From Asterias rubens (taxonomy: Eukaryota; Echinodermata; Asteroidea; Forcipulatida; Asteriidae), in contig NC_047073.1 of the NCBI RefSeq assembly GCF_902459465.1, forward strand, positions 3,348,001-3,412,000: DNA of 64,000 bases, given 5' to 3'. A program made the translations under genes and the position numbers. The number at the start of each line of letters is the position of its first letter. Positions within the stretch are counted from its first letter, which is position 1. The notes beneath the pieces are model-generated. The model ran no database searches, was not told the origin of the DNA, and worked only from the letters and a program-made list of their open reading frames with translations. Below are positions 58,806 through 64,000 of this stretch, piece after piece.

Positions 58806-59680
58806 CTTTATTATGTTTACACATGTACGTCAGATTTAACTGCGAATATCAAGAACCATGAAAGCCATGTGGAATGGTGCAAGGTCAAAGGTGATTATGT
58901 ACTTTGGCTTAACGGCGTGATTCACAAGCCTCGAAGTGCTGTGACGTCAGATGTTCTGGCTAGATGATTGCATGCATGTGAGAAATGAGTACGACTCTTT
59001 ATTGATAGGCAGGCGGGTTTAGGCTTCCCGTTTATTTCATGCACTATTAGCTGCAGGGCTGGCAACATCACAGGGGCAGACTGACATACGAAATGCTAGC
59101 GGCTATAAGATTATAGAGGGCACCACATTGTATTAATTTTCTTTTAATAATTACCATTTTCAATTGTGATGATATTAATCAAAGTCACTTATATATTGAT
59201 CGTGGTTTAATAAATAACTCCTAAACACTTAAAAGTGTCCCTCAGTCTCCCTATTGCTTTCAAGCTCATTTACTTAAAACAAAAAATTGTTGGCCCTAGT
59301 TTTTTTTTATCGCTTCACAAAAAGACACTCGATCATTAGGCAGACCCACTTGTCTCATCCTTCTTCCCCTGTGAAATGTATTGATTTCAGGCGAGAGAGC
59401 TAAAATGAAATCGAATCGTATCCCGCTGTGAAACGATTCATGCGATTCAACCTCGGTCTCATCTTGGTAATCAAAACCTATTGGTTGGATCGGTACTCCG
59501 ATGGCAACGACTGTTTCATGAATCATTAAACATTTCATGAACCATTAAACATCTTGTTCCCGCTGGTAATTAAAACAATGGGTCTATGTTCATTAACTAT
59601 CAAAAAAATAAACATTAATGACACTCAAACGTTGCATATTTATTACCGCAAGGGTCGTTCTCCAGACTAATATTGCGTGT
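58806..59680. other. intergenic, nothing recognised
   Basis: No supported feature. Confidence 0.45.
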
Positions 59681-60010
59681 CATGGCCGAGCGGATAAAAG
59701 AGCGCCAGACTCAAGCTATGTTTCTGATCAGCAGAGTGTGAGTCTGCGTCCTTCGCATGGGACGTAAAGCTGTTGGTCCTGTGTGCTGTGAAAACGCACG
59801 CAAAAGAACACAATGCACTTATCGAAAAGAGAAGGGGGTTTGCCCCTGTGTTCTCTGTAATTGATTGGCCTTATATTGTGCCTAAACCATTACATGGCGT
59901 TATAAAAGGATGTTTCATACTTCAAACGTAGCCCCACGTATATCTTGCAGGACAATAATGAATGATGAGGTGAGAGCGTCACTGGGTGACGGATACCAGC
60001 GCCTTACAAG
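59681..60010 (+). mobile_element. tRNA-derived SINE-like element, plus orientation
   Basis: The head GTGTCATGGCCGAGCGGATA matches a tRNA-Leu/Ser-type A box. The expected B box is decayed (GTGTGAGTCTGCGTCC). The central block at 59747-59860 is shared with 50061-50166. Confidence 0.65.
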
Positions 60011-60360
60011 AAACCACTATTATAGATGTCGATGACAGCAAAGAGTCGCCGTGTCATCTACACTAGAGGTTCATCTAGCTATACTACACCGGTTCGTGCT
60101 AGGTGATACGAATTGTAGGCTAATTATTACAGCACCACACACCTGCTACTTCTATTGAATTTTTCCTCCAGATATTTCTGCTCAAGATTGGAATGACCGA
60201 CGGCTAAATAATGTTCCTGACGAATGGGCTATTATTCCTCCACAAGGCTCAGACTGTGTGGGAAAACAGACGGTTTTGAAAATGATTCTAAATTTAATTT
60301 ACTCACAGAGTTACAACCTGTAGGTAGGTTTCTACGAGCTTCTACAAGCATTGGCTTAAT

Positions 60361-60753
60361 ATAAAGGCAGTGGACACTATTATAAATTACTCAAAATAAT
60401 TATTGCCATAAAACCCTACTTTGTAACGAGTAATGGGGAGAGGTTGATAGTATAAAACACTGTGAGAAACGGCTCCCTCTGAAGTGACCTAGTTTTAGAG
60501 AAAGGAGTATTTTTCACGAATTTGATTTCGAGACCTCAAGTTTAGGATTTGAGGTTTCGAAATCAAGCATCTAAAAGCACACACTCTGTGTGACCATGGC
60601 GCCAAGGGTGTTTTTTTCTTTCATTAATATCTCGCAACTTTGACGACCGATTGAGCTCAAATTTTCACAGGTTTGTATTTTATGCATATGTTGAGATACA
60701 CCAACTGTGAAGACTAGTCTTTGACAATTACCAATAGTGTACACTGCCTTTAA
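60361..60753. mobile_element. family A element, full length
   Basis: AAAGGCAGTGGACACTATTA to TAGTGTACACTGCCTTTAA. Confidence 0.9.
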
Positions 60754-60817
60754 AAATATTCTGCAAACCAAAAACAAGCAGGCTCCAAGTCACAAATTGT
60801 ACATTATGATATGGTAT

Positions 60818-60950
60818 TCTCGCAACTTTGACGACCGATTGAGCTCAAATTTTCACAGGTTTGTTATTTTATGCATATGTTGAGATATACCAAGTAATCT
60901 TTAGCGTACTTTTGGGGCTTTAAGCAGCTCTATGAAATTCGGCTATCTCT
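60818..60950. mobile_element. family A fragment joined to a family D end
   Basis: CTCGCAACTTTGACGACCGA through GTTGAGATATACCAAGTAAT, then AAGCAGCTCTATGAAATTCG of family D. Confidence 0.7.
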
Positions 60951-61309
60951 GTTCCAACGAACGAGAACTGGAAATTTTAGTGGCGTTTTTTTTTTTTTTT
61001 TTTTTGCACCATGCAACAGTAGTCTGGTCAACACTACGACAATCAAACATTGCAGCCTGCGCCGTGCAGTTGAGCGGCTGGGGATTGACCTGGTGCAAGT
61101 CATCTGAATCGCTATGCATGGAAGTCTTTTACAGGAGATGCGATGTGGCGGCTTACAAATTATGGAGTCACGTTGGATTACATTGTATGAGTTCACTTAA
61201 TTTTGAACCTCTGCTCGGATCGCCAGAGATGCTTAGTAAAGAGGCAATGTGGGTTTTCCACAGGTGTTGTCCTATTGACTCCCTTTTCTGGTTTTACACA
61301 ATTTTTGAT

Positions 61310-61395
61310 GACGGTTTTTATACTTTTGTTTTAACCGTGACAGCCACCGTACAACTTGTAACTATTGTGTATGTCTCAAGATTTAAAATAAAATA
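61310..61395. repeat. dispersed repeat (about 85 bp), related to 47130-47215
   Basis: See that entry; here it ends in TTTAAAATAAAATAATAAAA. Confidence 0.55.
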
Positions 61396-61399
61396 ATAA

Positions 61400-62354
61400 A
61401 ACAAATACAAAATATGTTGTTTACCTTTCTGTTACAAAACAATATGGGACTAAATCTGGTACCGTACAACGAGATTATGACGAAGATGCAAATTTCGAAA
61501 AGTAGCCAGACTATGAATTTGCAAACGTATCCAAAATGTGTGGATATGCAAATGATCCAATACCAAGGTGAGAGAGCGACCAACCTTGTAAACGCTCGCA
61601 TGGGGACGAGGTTGGTGTACGAGTTTTTGAAAAAAAAAATCCCGGATGCGACACTAACATCTACTACATTTGGTAAATAGGGGTCATGTTCGGAGTTGAA
61701 TGAACTCTCATTGCCCACTCTGCCATTAACCGGACCAATCATGTGAATCAGATGGGCTATCTGCATTAAGAAACAGAATTCGTGCACCGAACGACTTGCA
61801 GTACGTTAGCAATTTTAATACTCAGGTGTTTATGCTTGTGTGGACACGTAGCACACGACTTTCACCGGAAACGATAATCCGTGGAAACAATGGGCTATGC
61901 AATATTATTTCATTAACTTGAATTAAAATGTTGGCTTTAGTTCAATGACTCATACAACCATACTAACGAAATAATAACATTAATAGCTATAAACACCAAA
62001 TGAAATCGCACACTCATCATATACCTCCTGGTCAAAATTGACCCGGAATTCCGGATTCCATGGACCCTGACTTTTTTTTTTTGATCAGGCTGACCGGGAA
62101 CTGGGATTTCAGGCTGAGATTCTGAGTCAGTTTCCAGTTTCTGGGTAATTTTGACACAAATTCCAGCTCATACTGACCCAACAATTAATAGGAGACTTTC
62201 CAACGCTAGGTGGCAGCAGACATACCGGGTAAATTTCCATTGTTTACGTAGTTCTGAACATGCGCATAATTCTGAGAACAATGGATTTACCCGGTAAGTC
62301 TGCTGCCCTCTATCGTCCCAGAAAGTCTTCCATTGGTCACGGCCTCAGGGGACC
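61400..62354. other. intergenic; short inverted pair at about 62180-62330
   Basis: GGCAGCAGACATACCGGGTA and TTACCCGGTAAGTCTGCTGC form an inverted pair around about 80 bases, possibly a small MITE. The frame at 61414-61680 carries nothing recognised. Confidence 0.4.
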
Positions 62355-62960
62355 AGTGGGGTCGATTTACGACTAGTCCTGGGTGTCCTAAAAACTGAAG
62401 GCTGTCTTAAAGGATGTGGGTACTTTTTGTAACACAAAACACAATGTCCACAGATTTACATCAAACTTACACTGTTTGAAGATAATGATAATAGAAAGCT
62501 TTAGTGAGAATATTTTGCTGATTTTTTTTAGAAATGAGTAAAACAATGTCATGAAAATACGTTTTTGTACATGCTAAAATAATGTTTGTCTCATGATCAC
62601 TGAGACGAAAATTATTTTCATGACATTTGTTTACTCATTTCTCAAAAACTACACTGCACCTCAGCAAGTAATATTATTCAGGGAAGCTTTCTACTATCAT
62701 TATCTTCAAACTGTGTAAGTTTAATGTAAATCTGTGAACATTGTGTTTTTTGTCTTACAAAAAGTACATAGACCCTTTAAGTTAAGACTAGTCCAAACCT
62801 AGGCCTGGTCTTATGATATACTAACAACTTAAGGCTAGTCCTAATTTAGGACGTCCTAACTTAAAATTAGTCCTAAATTCTTCCTCCTTGGTTAGGACCA
62901 GTAACTTGTCCTAACTCAAGATAAGACTAAAGTCCTAACTCTTTGTGAAATCCAACCCAG
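62355..62960. mobile_element. family E element split by a nested family G element
   Basis: The left part GGTCGATTTACGACTAGTCC and the right part ending AACTCTTTGTGAAATCCAAC belong to family E; the G element lies between them. Confidence 0.75.
62408..62782. mobile_element. family G element (nested)
   Basis: TTAAAGGATGTGGGTACTTT to AAAGTACATAGACCCTTTAA, with TTAA at both borders. Confidence 0.9.
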
Positions 62961-64000
62961 GAATTCGAGTCGTTTCTGGCCCGAGAGTTTTGGTTTGCAG
63001 TGTAAAAGGAAGACGTTTACACACACTTCATCAAGTCAGACCTCTTCATTTCAACACTCAATAAGCGCTCAATATTTGGACTGTCTAATGTGCAAAAAAA
63101 AATTATTATTCATAAGATATACCCTATATTATACTTTCAATCTATATTCACGCCTTTGTCTCAAATCTAAATAAAGATCATTTTGACTAGCTCCGATAAA
63201 CAATTAAATTATTGTTGAGCTGTATTTTGTTCAAGCTGCATGTAGTTTATTCTAGTTATTTCGAATTGAATATCGTGACAAGAAGACACTTAATTTGGTG
63301 TCAGGATTATGTTGACGCCAACTGACGTCACGACAACGTTATTAAACCATTGTTAAAACTGTGAATTATTGAATTTAAGACTAGTATAATGGTATGAATA
63401 GGGCAAGGACGTTCTCCTCATACAATATTTCGTATGGCTTATAAAAAAAGTCACAGGCAGTAATCATATTCTGTGTGATATCTAAAAGCGTAAAAAAAAT
63501 ATATAAAAAAAACTGTGAGAATTGGGGCCTTAACACATTGTGTTTTATAGTCGGGGGTGGGGGAACCATGCACAATAATTGATCAGCATGTAAACGACAT
63601 TGTGCTCATAGTTTGGGTTTTAGCAACCGAACTCAATTTTCACATTTTCCAATAGATAGAATCCTCATGAAAAGTGGGTGAAATTACCTTTCTGGACCAC
63701 TTTCACGTTCAACTATCATTTATTTGAATAGTCTTCCAGAGCGAAATTTGAAACATGGCGTCATCTGATGACAGCAAAACAAAAAAAGCAAATAATGGAT
63801 CCAAGGGGAGTTTCTGCGCCAGACATACAATCAAACACAAGCCGTGTTGATTGAATATCATCAACAACAATAAATGAATTGAACATTCTCTGCAAAAAAA
63901 TGTGCAGACCATGATGATATTTACAATGTGACGTCATCGAACGATTTTGGATTTCGACAGAAAGCGAACTTTGAAGGGTATCAAACACTTCTCGTAATTT
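62961..64000. other. intergenic, nothing recognised
   Basis: AT-rich, no repeat family or gene seen up to the window end. Confidence 0.45.

Noticed and set aside
60932..61396. 154-codon plus-strand frame, Cys/Phe-rich
   Set aside because: It runs through a long poly-T tract giving poly-Phe and ends in a dispersed repeat; no domain recognised.

Overview
This window is eukaryotic nuclear DNA from a metazoan, most likely an echinoderm (a sea star is my best guess). The evidence is intron-split receptor exons with GT/AG borders, a DIRAS-type small GTPase, a eukaryotic tRNA with internal A and B boxes, and very dense short TTAA-flanked inverted-repeat elements of a kind I associate with echinoderm genomes. 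The species call is inference. There is no operon structure, and real coding sequence is only about 2.4 kb of the 64 kb.

Layout. From 1 to about 8.8 kb lies the 3' part of a nicotinic-type acetylcholine receptor subunit gene (+). Its exons at 549-781, 2157-2250 and 7901-8451 encode the end of the ligand-binding domain plus M1, then M2, then M3, the cytoplasmic loop and M4. Splice phases match at both junctions; the 5' exons lie before base 1. Two local duplications are notable. Most of the M2 exon, with its donor, is repeated in tandem, and the acceptor plus first codons of the M3 exon are repeated at least five clear times (older copies further upstream) just before the true exon. From 9 to 17 kb there are no genes, only simple repeats and mobile-element remnants. 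At 17.9-18.8 kb is an intronless ORF (+) for a 307-residue coiled-coil protein with a C-terminal Cys/His cluster resembling a CHORD-type zinc site. From 19 to 29.9 kb there are only repeats. At 30.0-30.6 kb (-) is a complete single-coding-exon DIRAS GTPase gene, with a splice acceptor 33 bases before its ATG. A TATA/initiator pair and a good donor on the same strand at 39.3-39.55 kb could be its promoter and non-coding first exon, giving an 8.7-kb intron. From 40 to 64 kb I see one intact tRNA-Arg(CCG) at 55.57 kb, retroelement fossils, tRNA-derived SINE fragments and several tandem arrays, including a 180-bp array carrying a tRNA B-box-like block.

The rest is mostly non-autonomous transposable elements. 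I label the recurring families A to G: A is the roughly 390-bp element whose ends read TTAAAGGCAGTGGACAC, B its relative ending in a CCGAAAGTGTCC block, C contains ACACGTTGCCTTGGATCGG, D the CAGCTCTATGAAATTGGGCC ends, E the GATTTCACAAAGAGTTAGG ends, F a GGTCGACCCAGGGAAGC palindrome, and G a GGGTACTTTTT element. Most remaining open frames are artefacts of family A.

The three protein genes show no sign of acting together. I found no CRISPR array, bacterial system, virus-like gene cluster or other coherent new multi-gene system. The most unusual structures are the multiplied splice acceptor in the receptor gene, the B-box-bearing satellite, the near-perfect SINE-derived palindrome and the coiled-coil/Cys-His protein.
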